DNA of 60,619 bases from Natronohydrobacter sp. (GTDB lineage Bacteria > Pseudomonadota > Alphaproteobacteria > Rhodobacterales > Rhodobacteraceae). The position numbers were made by a program, and so were the translations under genes. The number at the start of each line of letters is the position of its first letter. Position 1 is the stretch's first letter. Location: the NCBI GenBank assembly GCA_007125005.1, contig SLDY01000044.1:1-60619 (forward strand), in the 5' to 3' direction. Of this stretch, positions 1 through 9,173 are shown piece by piece. A model generated the notes under the pieces. It was not told the origin of the DNA. It saw only the letters and a program-made list of their open reading frames with translations, and made no database searches.

Positions 1-473
1 CAATGGCTCATTCTATGCCATCGAGGCCGATATCCGTGGCATCTTGTCCGGCCAGCGCCTGTCCGCCCGTCAAACGCGCACCGCTCCGCTGGTCGCGGCC
101 TTCGGGGAATGGCTTCAGGCGCAACGTCGCAAGATATCGGCAAAGTCGCGGCTGGGTGAAAAGCTCGCCTATATCCATAATCACTGGGACGGGCTGCAAA
201 CCTTCCTGACCGATGGCCGCGTCGAGATCGACTCCAACAGGGTTGAAAATCTGATCCGCCCGGAAAGCTCTCAATCGCAAGAATTCACTTTTTGCAGGTC
301 ATGATGAAGGGGGCGCTGCCTGGGGCCGCATCGCTTCACTGATCGAGACCTGCAAGATCAACGGCGTCGAACCTATCGCCTACCTCAAGGCGACCCTGAC
401 GGCCATCGCCAATTGTCATCCCCAAAACCGCATCGACGATCTGCTGCCATGGAACTTCAAGCCGTCAAGCTGA
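1..473 (+). pseudogene. IS66-family transposase, C-terminal remnant with frameshift
   Basis: Reading from base 2, the translation runs through YAIEADIRG, LVAAFGEWLQAQR, KSRLGEKLAYI and DGRVEIDSNRVENLIRP, which is the C-terminal part of the IS66 DDE transposase. Just after IRP (about base 260-267) the sequence has four bases where three are expected. The frame then shifts by one and resumes as the usual IS66 tail (LNRKNSLFAGHDEGG, RIASLIETCKINGVEP, RIDDLLPWNFKPSS), ending at TGA 471-473. The 5' part of the gene lies outside the window. Identity as an IS66 transposase is near certain. That it is inactive follows from the frameshift unless that is a sequencing error. Confidence 0.88.
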
Positions 474-479
474 AAGCCC

Positions 480-502
480 GGTGATCCGCAGCGAACGCTT
501 AC
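480..502. repeat. Terminal inverted repeat (right end) of the IS66 element
   Basis: Read on the minus strand this segment starts GTAAGCGTTCGCTG. The GTAAGCG end is characteristic of IS66-family terminal inverted repeats. It lies 7 bases after the transposase stop, as expected for an IS66 right end. The left end and target duplication are outside the window. Confidence 0.7.
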
Positions 503-509
503 AATAGTA

Positions 510-573
510 TTTCATCTTGCGAAAAATACTCTGGGGGTGAATGCGGCGCAGCCGCAGAGGGGGCAACGCCCCC
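510..573 (-). repeat. Dispersed intergenic repeat, copy 1 (downstream of recR)
   Basis: The core 510-531 contains CATCTTGCGAAAAATACTC. It is followed by a GCGGC/GCCGC stem (543-555) and a GGGGGC-AAC-GCCCCC stem (559-573) that abuts the recR stop codon (574-576). In the recR direction the order is stop codon, two GC stems, CCCCC, then AGTATTTTTCGCAAGATGAAA. The stems plus T-run could act as a terminator for recR. Similar elements occur at 3391, 23841, 39757 and 53584. Confidence 0.75.
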
Positions 574-1173
574 TCAGAACGCCCGGCGCGCGCGCAACGC
601 CGCGCCAATGGTCCCGTCATCCAGGAAATCCAGCGTCCCTCCAATCGGCACGCCCTGTGCGAGTGCGGTGACCTGCACCCCCAGCCCGCCCAACGCATCA
701 GCAATGTAATGCGCTGTCGTCTGGCCATCGACTGTGGCAGGCAAGGCGAGGATCACTTCGCGCACCTCTTCGGCGCGCACCCGTTCCACCAGGTCGGGGA
801 TCCGTAAATCCTCCGGCCCCACCGCATCGAGGGCGGACAGAGTGCCGCCCAGCACGTGATAGCGGCCCCGAAACACTGCGCCGCGCTCCATCGCCCAGAG
901 ATCGGCCACATCCTCGACCACGCATATCTCACCTGTCACACGCTTCGGATCAGTGCAGATTTCGCAGTTCTCCAGCGTAGAGATATTGCCACAGCGCGCG
1001 CAGCTTCGGGCTGTCTGTGCCACGCGTTCAAGCGCAGACAGAAGCGGCCGCATCGACTGATCGCGGCGCTGGATCAGATGCAGCACCGCGCGGCGCGCCG
1101 AGCGCGGACCAAGGCCCGGCAGGCGCGCGAGTTGCGCGATCAGCGCCTCGATCTCATTTGGCGCGCGGTCCAA
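574..1173 (-). CDS. recR: Recombination mediator protein RecR
   Basis: This 199-residue protein has the full RecR layout. An N-terminal helix-hairpin-helix region contains [20 protein letters not shown] four-cysteine zinc finger ([16 protein letters not shown]) follows around residue 55, then a Toprim domain with [16 protein letters not shown] and a C-terminal [15 protein letters not shown] motif. RecR acts with RecF/RecO to load RecA on SSB-coated single-stranded DNA at gaps. It is the last gene of a dnaX-ebfC-recR string on the minus strand, with only 12 bases separating it from ebfC, so co-transcription is likely. The length matches the family (about 200 residues). Confidence 0.97.
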   Translation of the reverse strand: MDRAPNEIEALIAQLARLPGLGPRSARRAVLHLIQRRDQSMRPLLSALERVAQTARSCARCGNISTLENCEICTDPKRVTGEICVVEDVADLWAMERGAVFRGRYHVLGGTLSALDAVGPEDLRIPDLVERVRAEEVREVILALPATVDGQTTAHYIADALGGLGVQVTALAQGVPIGGTLDFLDDGTIGAALRARRAF

Positions 1174-1185
1174 TGCGGCACGCCC

Positions 1186-1530
1186 TCAGAATGGCATCTG
1201 CATATCGCGCGGCAGGCCCATGGCCTCGGCCATCTTGCCCATCTCCTCGCGCGAACGATCTTCTGCCTTGGTCTGGGCATCCTTGATTGCGGCAAGGATC
1301 AGATCCTCGACCACTTCCTTGTCATCGGAATTGAAAATCGAGGGATCGATATCGAGCGCTGTCAACTCGCCCTTGGCCGTTGCAGTGGCCTTAACAAGCC
1401 CGGCCCCGGATTCGCCCACCACCTTGATCGATTTCAGGTCTTCCTGAAGCTGGGCCATCTTGCCCTGCATCTCCTGCGCAGCTTTCATCATCTTGGCCAT
1501 ATCGGCCATGCCACCCAAACCTTTCAGCAT
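1186..1530 (-). CDS. ebfC: YbaB/EbfC family nucleoid-associated protein
   Basis: A 114-residue protein starting MLKGLGGMADMAKMMKAAQEM, typical of YbaB/EbfC proteins: an N-terminal amphipathic helix, a central beta region (KVVGESGAGLVKATATAKGELTAL) and a C-terminal helix. Family members form dimers shaped like tweezers and bind DNA, contributing to nucleoid organisation. Its position between dnaX and recR is the conserved bacterial arrangement. It lies 27 bases downstream of dnaX and is probably in the same transcript. The exact role in this organism cannot be read from sequence. Confidence 0.94.
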   Translation of the reverse strand: MLKGLGGMADMAKMMKAAQEMQGKMAQLQEDLKSIKVVGESGAGLVKATATAKGELTALDIDPSIFNSDDKEVVEDLILAAIKDAQTKAEDRSREEMGKMAEAMGLPRDMQMPF

Positions 1531-1557
1531 TGTATTCTCCTCGTCTCGGAAACCATT

Positions 1558-3306
1558 TCAAGGGTCTTCAAACGGATCCCAATCAGGGTCCGGCTGTTCT
1601 TCGATCTCAGGCAACGCCTCGGTTGCGGCTGCTTCCTCTGCTGCGCGCAGATCACGAATCTCTGCGATCCTTGCCTCGGGAAAAGTCGCAAAGACCGCCG
1701 CGACCAGCGGGTTTTGTAACGCAGCTTCGGCCTTGGCATCTGTTTCTTCCGCGCGTTTCTCGGCAAGGGTCTGCCCGCCCCCTGATGAGGTTACAGACAC
1801 GCCCCAACGCGCCGCTGTCCATGCTTGCAGACGCCCTGCCAAACGCGCGGCGAGATCTGGCGCGGCATTAGGCGTTGGCTGAAACTCGATCCGGCCGGGG
1901 CTGTACTTCACAAGCCTCAGGGCGTTTTCGACCTCCAGCAGAAGGGCCATATCGCGCTTGTCGCGGATCAGCGCCACCACAGCCTCAAAATCGGGATAGG
2001 CGGCAAGGGCGGGAGCTGCCCCGGCAAGCGCGGCTTGCGGCCCGCCCAATTGTTGCGGCCGCTGGGCTTTTGGAGCGCTCTGTCCGCTCTGGGGCGCAGG
2101 GGATGCCGCGGGCCTGCCACCACCACCGCCGCCAGCAGGGGGTGATGTATCCTGCCATTTTCGGATGATCTCTTCCGGGCTCGGCAGATCCGCCACATGG
2201 GTCAACCGGATGATTGCCATCTCGGCGGCCATCATCGCATTGGGCGCTTGCGCCACCTCTTCCAGCGCCTTGAGCAACATCTGCCATGCGCGGGTGAGCG
2301 CACGCATCGGCAGCGCCTGCGCCATCTGCGTGCCGCGGTCGCGCTCCTCGGGCGAAAGCGTCGGATCCTGCGCGGAGTCAGGTGTGATCCTGATCACGCT
2401 CAGCCAATGCGTGATCTCCGCCAGATCCCGCAAGACAGCCATCGGATCAGCGCCATCGGCATATTGGCTGGCAAGTTCCTCCAGCGCCGCTGCCGCATCA
2501 CCGCGCATGACATGATCGAAAAGATCAAGCACCCGTGCCCGGTCGGCCAGTCCCAGCATCGCGCGGACCTGATCAGCCGTGGTCTCGCCTGCGCCATGAC
2601 TGATCGCCTGATCGAGCAGGCTCATGGCATCGCGCACCGATCCCTCGGCTGCGCGCGTAATCAGCGCCAGCGCATCTTGCGCGACCTGCCCGCCTTCGGC
2701 CCGCGCCACCTGTGCGAGATGCGCCATCATCACTTCGGGCTCGATCCGGCGCAGATCAAAGCGCTGGCAGCGCGACAGCACCGTGACCGGCACCTTGCGG
2801 ATCTCGGTTGTGGCGAAGATGAATTTCACATGCGCAGGTGGCTCTTCCAGCGTCTTGAGCAGTGCATTGAAGGCATTGTTCGAGAGCATATGAACTTCGT
2901 CGATGATATAGATCTTGTAGCGCGCAGAGGCCGCACGATAGGCGACCGAAGCGATGATCTCGCGAATATCATCGACGCCCGTGCGCGACGCTGCGTCCAT
3001 CTCCAGCACATCGACATGGCGCCCTTCGGCGATTGCCCGGCAATGCTCGCATTGTCCGCAAGGCTCTGTGGTCGGCCCGCCCTGCCCGTCTGGCCCGATG
3101 CAGTTGAGCCCCTTGGCAATGATACGCGCTGTGGTGGTCTTGCCGGTACCCCGGATGCCCGTCATGATGAAGGCGTGATGAATACGATCAGACTCGAAGG
3201 CATTGCGCAAGGTGCGCACCATTGCGTCTTGCCCGATCAGATCGGCAAAACTCTCGGGGCGGTATTTCCGGGCAAGGACCTGATAGGGGCTTTGCGTATC
3301 GCTCAT
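1558..3306 (-). CDS. dnaX: DNA polymerase III subunits gamma and tau
   Basis: A 582-residue clamp-loader ATPase. The AAA+ domain carries Walker A GIRGTGKTTTAR (residues 50-61), a zinc module with cysteines at about 69, 83, 86 and 89, the Walker B/DEVHMLS segment and sensor motifs (TTEIRKVPVTVLSRCQRFDLRR). A low-complexity Gly/Pro/Ala linker near residue 385 separates it from a tau-type C-terminal domain that in other bacteria contacts DnaB and the polymerase core. The length fits a full tau protein. I saw no slippery A-run followed by a stem that would indicate programmed frameshifting to gamma. First gene of the dnaX-ebfC-recR string. Confidence 0.96.
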   Translation of the reverse strand: MSDTQSPYQVLARKYRPESFADLIGQDAMVRTLRNAFESDRIHHAFIMTGIRGTGKTTTARIIAKGLNCIGPDGQGGPTTEPCGQCEHCRAIAEGRHVDVLEMDAASRTGVDDIREIIASVAYRAASARYKIYIIDEVHMLSNNAFNALLKTLEEPPAHVKFIFATTEIRKVPVTVLSRCQRFDLRRIEPEVMMAHLAQVARAEGGQVAQDALALITRAAEGSVRDAMSLLDQAISHGAGETTADQVRAMLGLADRARVLDLFDHVMRGDAAAALEELASQYADGADPMAVLRDLAEITHWLSVIRITPDSAQDPTLSPEERDRGTQMAQALPMRALTRAWQMLLKALEEVAQAPNAMMAAEMAIIRLTHVADLPSPEEIIRKWQDTSPPAGGGGGGRPAASPAPQSGQSAPKAQRPQQLGGPQAALAGAAPALAAYPDFEAVVALIRDKRDMALLLEVENALRLVKYSPGRIEFQPTPNAAPDLAARLAGRLQAWTAARWGVSVTSSGGGQTLAEKRAEETDAKAEAALQNPLVAAVFATFPEARIAEIRDLRAAEEAAATEALPEIEEQPDPDWDPFEDP

Positions 3307-3390
3307 GGCGGTAATCTAGCGCGTGCGTGAGAGGATGGGAAACGGGTTTTCGCCTGCCTTTGCGATGCGCGACAGGTAGAGCGGGTTATC

Positions 3391-3412
3391 AAGTATTTAT
3401 GGCAAGATGAAA
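3391..3412 (+). repeat. Dispersed intergenic repeat, copy 2
   Basis: AAGTATTTATGGCAAGATGA matches the core of the repeat family found downstream of recR, here without the GC stems. It lies in the gap between the dnaX start and the 3' end of the enol-lactonase-like gene and points away from the hydrolase gene, opposite to the other copies. Confidence 0.6.
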
Positions 3413-3418
3413 CCTGTG

Positions 3419-4213
3419 TCAGTGTGGCAAAAGCGCGTTTTTCTGCAGGAAGCCGGTCAGCGTCTCTGCATAGGCCTGCGGTTGTTCGATATGGGGCAGA
3501 TGACCCGCACCCCGGATCAGGGCAAATTCTGAAGCGTCGATGAGCTCGATTGTTTCGCGCACCAGATCAGGCGGGGTAGAGCCATCGCGATCCCCGGCGA
3601 TCCCGAGTGCAGGCAGGCGCAAGCTGGCCGTTGTGGAGTAGAAATCGGTCCCGGCAATGGCCTCGGCGCATCCGACCCAGCCTTGCAGTGGTGTGGCAAG
3701 GAACATGTTGCGCCAGAGCGGCAGCGCCGGGCTTTTGCGGAACTCGGGAGAAAACCAGCGCTCCATGGTGCTGTCAACCAGAGCGCTCAGGCCCTCTTCG
3801 CGGGCCATCGCCGCGCGCTCGGCCCATATCGCGGCTGTTCCGATCCGCGCCGCCGTATTCGAAAGCACCATGGCGCGGATCAGATCTGGGCGCTTGACCG
3901 CGAGCCCCTGCGCCACCATCCCGCCGATCGAGAGCCCAACAAAGACGCAAGCCTTCACCGCCAGATGATCGAGCAGCGCCTCGGTATCGCTGACAAGCTG
4001 GCCCATCGTGTAGGGCGGGATCGGCACATCCGAGAGCCCATGCCCGCGCCTGTCATAGCGGATGATGCGCAGCCCATCGGGCAAATGGGGCAAGAGTGGC
4101 TCCCACATGCGCAGATCGGTCCCGAGCGAGTTGGAGAAGATCACAGGCAGGCCATCTTCGCGCCCGTCGATATGGTAATGAAGCCGGATATGGCCAAGAT
4201 CAGCGATCTGCAT
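3419..4213 (-). CDS. Alpha/beta hydrolase, 3-oxoadipate enol-lactonase-like
   Basis: A hydrolase of about 264 residues from ATG 4213, chosen for the GGGAGG ribosome-binding site just upstream. Motifs are RYDRRGHGLSD near residue 55, the nucleophile elbow GLSIGGM, and a C-terminal GAGHLPHIEQP carrying the catalytic histidine. The pattern is closest to PcaD, which hydrolyses 3-oxoadipate enol-lactone in protocatechuate/catechol breakdown. No other pca gene is in the window, so the substrate is uncertain. The start overlaps the end of the PLP enzyme gene (stop at 4200), suggesting translational coupling in a three-gene unit with the hydrolase at 5174-5995. Confidence 0.8.
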   Translation of the reverse strand: MQIADLGHIRLHYHIDGREDGLPVIFSNSLGTDLRMWEPLLPHLPDGLRIIRYDRRGHGLSDVPIPPYTMGQLVSDTEALLDHLAVKACVFVGLSIGGMVAQGLAVKRPDLIRAMVLSNTAARIGTAAIWAERAAMAREEGLSALVDSTMERWFSPEFRKSPALPLWRNMFLATPLQGWVGCAEAIAGTDFYSTTASLRLPALGIAGDRDGSTPPDLVRETIELIDASEFALIRGAGHLPHIEQPQAYAETLTGFLQKNALLPH

Positions 4214-5195
4214 CCTCGCCTCCCGCTTGCAAGGCGCGCATGAAAACAGCGCGATCCACATTACCGCCTGAGGCCGTTACGATCACGGCATCACCCTCCA
4301 GCGCCTCTGGCTGGAAGAGCGCTGCAGCAAGCGCCACAGCGCCGCCCGGCTCCAGAACGAGTTTCAAACGCTCATAAGCCAGTGCCATGGCACGCAGCAC
4401 CTGAGCATCCGTTACCACCAGCCCCGGCGCACAGAGGCGCCTGAGGATCGGCCATGTCAGCTTGCCCGGTGCAGGGGTAACGATTGCGTCGCAAAGCCCC
4501 GTGCGCAGGGGAAGCGTGACAACAGCCCCCTTGGCGAGCGATTGCGCCACATCGTCAAAGCCCTCGGGCTCAACCGTGCGCACCTGCATGTCAGGCGCAT
4601 CGGCCTCAAGCGCAAGCGCGATGCCCGAGCTGAGCCCGCCGCCGCCACAACATACCAGCACTGGCGCATTTGTCACACCTTCCGCGCGCGCCTGTGCCGC
4701 GATCTCCAGCCCCGTCGTGCCCTGTCCAGCGATGACCTGCGGATGATCGAAAGGCTGGATCAACTCCAGCCCACGCGCCTGCGCCAGGGCAGCGCCCAGC
4801 GCATCGCGGTCTTCGTTTGCGCGGTCATAGAGCACGACCTCGGCTCCGAGGCCGCGTGTATTCGCGATCTTGATAGCGGGCGCATCTGCGGGCATGAGAA
4901 TAACGGCTGGCAAGCCCAGACACCGGGCTGCGTAGGCCACACCCTGTGCGTGATTGCCTGATGAAAAGGCCAGCACACCCTGCGCCTTTGCAGGGAGCGC
5001 CGTGAGTGCTGACCATGCGCCCCGAAACTTGAAGCTGCCTGTGTGTTGCAGGCATTCTGCCTTGACCAGCACTTTACGCCCTGCGATTTCATCGAGGAAA
5101 GGCGAAGAGAGCAGCGGCGTTTGGCGGGCATGGCCCGAAAGTCTGTGCGCAGCAGCGCGGATCATGTCGATATTCACAGGCACATCCCCAGCCAT
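4200..5195 (-). CDS. Threonine dehydratase / serine racemase-like PLP enzyme
   Basis: A 331-residue fold-type II PLP enzyme. The cofactor lysine is in HTGSFKFRGA (about K56), SSGNHAQG is the substrate/PLP loop and CCGGGGLSSG is the phosphate-binding glycine loop. It lacks the C-terminal ACT domain of biosynthetic IlvA, so a catabolic threonine/serine dehydratase or racemase-type activity is likely. The upstream hydrolase gene ends inside its first codons. The listed ATG at 5195 has a weak ribosome-binding site. A GTG at 5177, preceded by GGGGA and overlapping the upstream stop as GTGA, is a credible alternative start. Distinct from the bhcB dehydratase at 38775. Confidence 0.87.
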   Translation of the reverse strand: MAGDVPVNIDMIRAAAHRLSGHARQTPLLSSPFLDEIAGRKVLVKAECLQHTGSFKFRGAWSALTALPAKAQGVLAFSSGNHAQGVAYAARCLGLPAVILMPADAPAIKIANTRGLGAEVVLYDRANEDRDALGAALAQARGLELIQPFDHPQVIAGQGTTGLEIAAQARAEGVTNAPVLVCCGGGGLSSGIALALEADAPDMQVRTVEPEGFDDVAQSLAKGAVVTLPLRTGLCDAIVTPAPGKLTWPILRRLCAPGLVVTDAQVLRAMALAYERLKLVLEPGGAVALAAALFQPEALEGDAVIVTASGGNVDRAVFMRALQAGGEDADR

Positions 5196-5995
5196 TCATG
5201 AATCACAGCGCACGATTCGGGCTCATCGAGAAAAGGCACATGGCCGCGCCCGGGCACTTCGGCAAGGAGCATGTCAGGGCGCAGACGCGCCATCTCGGCT
5301 GCAGTCTGGGCGCTGACGAGATTCGATTCCGCGCCGCGGATCAGTGCAAGCGGAAGTCCCGCACATGCCTCGAACATGGGCCATAAGTCGCCCCCGCCGC
5401 CTGTCATCGCAACCAGAAACGCCTCACGCAAGGCAGGATCGTAATTGATCTGGAGCCCCTGATCGGTGGCGATGAAATGGCGCTTGGCTTCTTCCAGCCA
5501 GCGGCCCTCGGGCATATTGCTGAATTCGGGAAATGCGCGCTCCAGCGCAAGCGCGGCTTCGGCATGGCTGCGCGCAGATGGGTTGCGGCCAATATAGCCA
5601 GAAATCCGCGCCAGCCCCTCTGGTTCTATCACGGTGCCAAGATCGTTCAGGCACAGCCCGCGCAACCGTTCCTTTGCGACAGCGGCAAGATACATGCCGA
5701 TGATCCCGCCACGCGACGTCCCAAGGATCGCCACCTGATCAAGCCCCAGATGATCAAGCAAGGCGAGAACATCTGCCCCCTCCTGCACGACAGTATAGGT
5801 TTCGGCGCCGGTCCATTGCGACTTGCCGCGCCCGCGATAATCCAGTCGGAGCAAGCGTAACGGCGGCAGATGCGGCGCGAGATAATCGAAATCCGATCCA
5901 TTGCGTGTGAGTCCCGCAAGACACAGCAGCGCGCGGCCATGACCTTGATCGGTATAATGCAACTCGGCCCCATCAGGCGCAGTGAAAAAAGGCAT
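5174..5995 (-). CDS. Alpha/beta hydrolase
   Basis: From ATG 5995 (preceded by GGGGGATAGG) the protein is 273 residues and starts MPFFTAPDGAELHYTDQG. Alpha/beta-hydrolase signatures are RLDYRGRGKS, the nucleophile elbow GTSRGGIIGM and a C-terminal GRGHVPFLDEPE with the catalytic histidine. No signal peptide, so cytoplasmic. It overlaps the downstream PLP enzyme gene, so the two hydrolases and the dehydratase probably form one transcription unit. The substrate is not predictable from these motifs. Confidence 0.85.
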   Translation of the reverse strand: MPFFTAPDGAELHYTDQGHGRALLCLAGLTRNGSDFDYLAPHLPPLRLLRLDYRGRGKSQWTGAETYTVVQEGADVLALLDHLGLDQVAILGTSRGGIIGMYLAAVAKERLRGLCLNDLGTVIEPEGLARISGYIGRNPSARSHAEAALALERAFPEFSNMPEGRWLEEAKRHFIATDQGLQINYDPALREAFLVAMTGGGGDLWPMFEACAGLPLALIRGAESNLVSAQTAAEMARLRPDMLLAEVPGRGHVPFLDEPESCAVIHEWLGMCL

Positions 5996-6110
5996 CCTAT
6001 CCCCCGCTCGCAACTGTATCGAGATGTGACACGCTGCCTTGCGGAGGAAAAGCCCTGTTGCCTGTTCTTGCAAAAAAATGCTGACTGCAGAACTGGCGCC
6101 GCCGCGACCC

Positions 6111-7412
6111 TCAGCGGTTCAGGCGCTCGAGCCTTGCACGCACACTCAGGCCATGCGCCTCGAGGCTTTCGGAGATGGCAAGCTGTTCAGCTGCTGGTCC
6201 GATCGCGGCCAGCGCTTCGGGGCTCATTCGGGCAAGCGTTGTGCGCTTCATGAAATCAAGAACCGAGAGCCCTGATGAGAACCGCGCCGAGCGCGCTGTG
6301 GGCAGCACATGGTTCGGGCCACCAACATAATCGCCGATAGCCTCGGGCGTCCAATGCCCCAGAAAGACCGCGCCCGCATGTCGGATCTGGCCCAGAAGTG
6401 CATCCGGGTCAGCGACACATAACTCCAGATGCTCGGGCGCGATCCGATCAGTAAGCGCCGCTGCTTCCGCCAGATCGCGCACGACGATCACCGCGCCGTA
6501 ATCGCGCCAGCTTGCGCCGGCAATTTCCCTGCGCTCAAGGGTTTCCAGCCGCGCCGCAACTGCTTGCGCCACCGCCTGCCCGAACTCGGCATCTGTCGTG
6601 ATCAGGATGGATTGAGCGCTTTCATCATGTTCCGCCTGCGAGAGCAGATCAAGCGCGATCCAGTCGGGATCATTCCCGGCATCCGCAATCACGAGGATCT
6701 CGGAAGGCCCTGCGATCATGTCTATGCCCACACGCCCGAAAACCCGCCGTTTGGCGGCAGCGACATAGGCATTTCCGGGCCCGGTAATCTTGTCAACAGG
6801 CGCGATTGTCTCAGTGCCATACGCCATTGCCGCAATCGCCTGTGCGCCACCGATGCGATAGATCGTCTCTACGCCAGCCAGCCTTGCCGCTAGAAGAACC
6901 AGCGGATTGACCGCACCCTCGGGCGTGGGCGCGCAGATCACCAATCGCTCGACACCTGCCACCTGCGCGGGGATTGCATTCATAAGGACAGAGGACGGGT
7001 AACTCGCAAGCCCACCCGGCACATAGAGCCCTGCGGCAGAAACCGCGCCCCAGCGCCAGCCAAGCTCTGCGCCATTTTCATCGCTCCAGCGGGCATCCTC
7101 GGGGCGCTGTCGCGCATGATAGGCGCGGATCCGTTCGGCTGCGAGTTCTAGGGCCCCGCGCTCTGCCTCCGGCACAGCCGCGCAATATGCCTCGATCTCG
7201 TCTGGCGTGAAGGCCAGTGTTTCCGGGGTCAGTTCGAGCCTGTCAAACCGGCGGGTCAGCTCTATCACAGCCGCATCGCCACGCGCGCGCACATCTGCAA
7301 TTATCGCGGCCACCGTATCATCGACATCGACAGCTTCTTCGCGTTTGGCACCTAGCAGAGCCACGAATTGCGCCTCGAAACCGGGCGCGCTGCTATCGAG
7401 AAACACAGGCAT
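6111..7412 (-). CDS. hisD: Histidinol dehydrogenase
   Basis: From ATG 7412 this is a 433-residue HisD (MPVFLDSSAPGFEAQF). It contains the family signature region IGGAQAIAAMAYGTETI, the glycine-rich ITGPGNAYVAAAKRRVFG, the SQAEHDESAQSILIT segment with zinc/substrate residues, and the GGPNHVLPTA motif. HisD performs the last two steps of histidine synthesis, oxidising L-histidinol to L-histidine with two NAD+. The start is one base from the stop of the DUF2948 gene, so murA, DUF2948 and hisD are likely co-transcribed. The in-frame region further upstream overlaps DUF2948 and does not look like HisD. Confidence 0.97.
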   Translation of the reverse strand: MPVFLDSSAPGFEAQFVALLGAKREEAVDVDDTVAAIIADVRARGDAAVIELTRRFDRLELTPETLAFTPDEIEAYCAAVPEAERGALELAAERIRAYHARQRPEDARWSDENGAELGWRWGAVSAAGLYVPGGLASYPSSVLMNAIPAQVAGVERLVICAPTPEGAVNPLVLLAARLAGVETIYRIGGAQAIAAMAYGTETIAPVDKITGPGNAYVAAAKRRVFGRVGIDMIAGPSEILVIADAGNDPDWIALDLLSQAEHDESAQSILITTDAEFGQAVAQAVAARLETLERREIAGASWRDYGAVIVVRDLAEAAALTDRIAPEHLELCVADPDALLGQIRHAGAVFLGHWTPEAIGDYVGGPNHVLPTARSARFSSGLSVLDFMKRTTLARMSPEALAAIGPAAEQLAISESLEAHGLSVRARLERLNR

Positions 7413-7413
7413 G

Positions 7414-7899
7414 TCAGTCGTCCTTGTCGAGCGGATGTGACGGCGCTTTGCGCGAGGGCGCGCGATAAGGCCGCGTGACATCAGATAGCGCGACATCCAG
7501 ACATTCCACTGCGAGCCGGATTTCGCCATCACCAGCCAGAATCAATGAGACATGCCCGGCCCCGTCTTCAGCCGGGGAGAATTGGATCGAAAGCAGCGAC
7601 AGGACCAGATCCTGATCGTTCCGGTCGATCCCGGAAGAGGCCACACTCAGAACATCGCGCAGCATAAGCACAGCCTGAACCCGCTCGACATCGCCGGTTG
7701 TGCGGCCTTGCGCCTGGTTTTCCCAGCGGAAGCGATTGACGAGGAGTCCGAATTCCCGCCGCTTGCTGTTCCAGGCCATCTCACTTGCCGGAAAGACCGC
7801 ATCCTGCACCAGGGCCGAGATGATTTTCAGATCCTCGGCATCCAGTGCCTGCAAACGCAACGGGCGCTCAACACCCTCCTCGTAACGTGCATCGCTCAT
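7414..7899 (-). CDS. DUF2948 family protein
   Basis: A 161-residue protein with the DUF2948 pattern: [26 protein letters not shown] and [11 protein letters not shown] near the N-terminus, LLSIQF mid-protein, and an ending of the type [21 protein letters not shown]. No function is established for the family. It overlaps the end of murA by 4 bases (ATGA) and abuts hisD, a conserved order in Rhodobacteraceae. There are no membrane segments or signal peptide. Confidence 0.88.
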   Translation of the reverse strand: MSDARYEEGVERPLRLQALDAEDLKIISALVQDAVFPASEMAWNSKRREFGLLVNRFRWENQAQGRTTGDVERVQAVLMLRDVLSVASSGIDRNDQDLVLSLLSIQFSPAEDGAGHVSLILAGDGEIRLAVECLDVALSDVTRPYRAPSRKAPSHPLDKDD

Positions 7900-9161
7900 G
7901 TCCGGATCCGCTCGATCTTTGCCCCGCAGGCCCCCAGTTTCTGTTCGACATGCTCATAGCCCCGATCAAGGTGATAGACGCGGCTCACCACTGTCTCTCC
8001 CTCTGCCGCGAGCCCCGCCAGAATCAGCGAAACCGAGGCACGCAGATCGGTCGCCATGACAGGTGCACCGCGCAGCTTCTCGACCCCGGTCACACGCGCT
8101 GTGCCGCCATGCACATCGATCTGCGCGCCCATGCGCATCAATTCCGGTGCATGCATGAATCGGTTCTCGAAAATATGCTCTTCCAGCACCGATACACCGT
8201 CTGCGGTACACATCGCGGCCATGAATTGCGCCTGCAGATCGGTCGGGAATCCCGGAAAAGGCTCTGTCGCCACGTTTACTGCCCGCAAGCGCTCGACCTT
8301 GCGAGACACGCGCAATCCGCGCGCGGTTTCAACCACCTCGACACCTGCCTCTTCCAACTTGTCTGCAAAGGCCTGCACCAGATCAAGCCGCCCGCCAAGG
8401 CATTCGACACTACCTCCCGCAATGGCTGGCGCCAGCATATAGGTGCCAAGTTCGATCCGGTCGGTCACAACAGGATGCGTTGCACCGCCAAGGCTTGCGA
8501 CACCCTCGATGGTAATGGTCGAACTGCCCTCGCCTTCGATCTGCGCTCCCATGCGCCGCAGACACTGCGCCAGATCAACAATCTCGGGCTCTCGCGCGGC
8601 GTTCTCCAGCACAGTGGTGCCTTTTGCCAGCGTCGCGGCCATCAATGCGTTTTCGGTCGCCCCCACAGATACAATCGGAAACACGAAGCGCGCGCCTTTG
8701 AGCCCGCCGGGGGCTTTTGCGTGGACATAGCCATCGCGGAGATCCAGTTCGGCCCCCATCGCCTCGAGCGCGCGCAGATGCAGATCCACAGGTCGCGCTC
8801 CGATCGCACAGCCCCCCGGCAATGAAACGATGGCATGACCATCGCGCGCAAGCATCGGCCCAAGGACCAGAATCGAGGCACGCATCTTGCGCACGATCTC
8901 GTAATCGGCGCGGTGCCCTGTCAGATCATGGCTGGAGAGCGCCAAGACCTGCCCATCCTGAAGCGCGGCCACTTCTGCGCCAAGCGACCCCAGCAATTCA
9001 GACATGGTGCGAATGTCAGACAGCCGTGGCGCATTGGTCAGCGTGAGGGGCTGATCTGTCAGCAAGGTGGCCGGCATGAGCGTGAGGCAGGCATTCTTCG
9101 CTCCTGCAATCGGTATCTCACCCGATAAGGGACCACTACCTGTTACGACTATCGCATCCAT
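7896..9161 (-). CDS. murA: UDP-N-acetylglucosamine 1-carboxyvinyltransferase
   Basis: A 421-residue MurA with the duplicated EPSP-synthase-like fold: N-terminal [19 protein letters not shown], the active-site loop [15 protein letters not shown] with the catalytic cysteine at about residue 118, and the later [11 protein letters not shown] and [13 protein letters not shown] motifs. It transfers enolpyruvate from PEP to UDP-GlcNAc, the first committed step of peptidoglycan synthesis. The cysteine is the residue alkylated by fosfomycin; a FosA-like gene lies elsewhere in the window (23910) but is not linked. Gene order murA-DUF2948-hisD with short overlaps. Confidence 0.98.
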   Translation of the reverse strand: MDAIVVTGSGPLSGEIPIAGAKNACLTLMPATLLTDQPLTLTNAPRLSDIRTMSELLGSLGAEVAALQDGQVLALSSHDLTGHRADYEIVRKMRASILVLGPMLARDGHAIVSLPGGCAIGARPVDLHLRALEAMGAELDLRDGYVHAKAPGGLKGARFVFPIVSVGATENALMAATLAKGTTVLENAAREPEIVDLAQCLRRMGAQIEGEGSSTITIEGVASLGGATHPVVTDRIELGTYMLAPAIAGGSVECLGGRLDLVQAFADKLEEAGVEVVETARGLRVSRKVERLRAVNVATEPFPGFPTDLQAQFMAAMCTADGVSVLEEHIFENRFMHAPELMRMGAQIDVHGGTARVTGVEKLRGAPVMATDLRASVSLILAGLAAEGETVVSRVYHLDRGYEHVEQKLGACGAKIERIRT

Positions 9162-9173
9162 CTGCTCTACCCT

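Noticed and set aside
1558-3306. Programmed frameshift in dnaX producing gamma
   Set aside because: No A-rich slippery heptamer followed by a stem was seen; the tau reading is continuous.
2197-3330. 377-residue open frame on the plus strand opposite dnaX
   Set aside because: Composition (His/Arg/Gln-rich) and lack of motifs show it is a mirror of dnaX.
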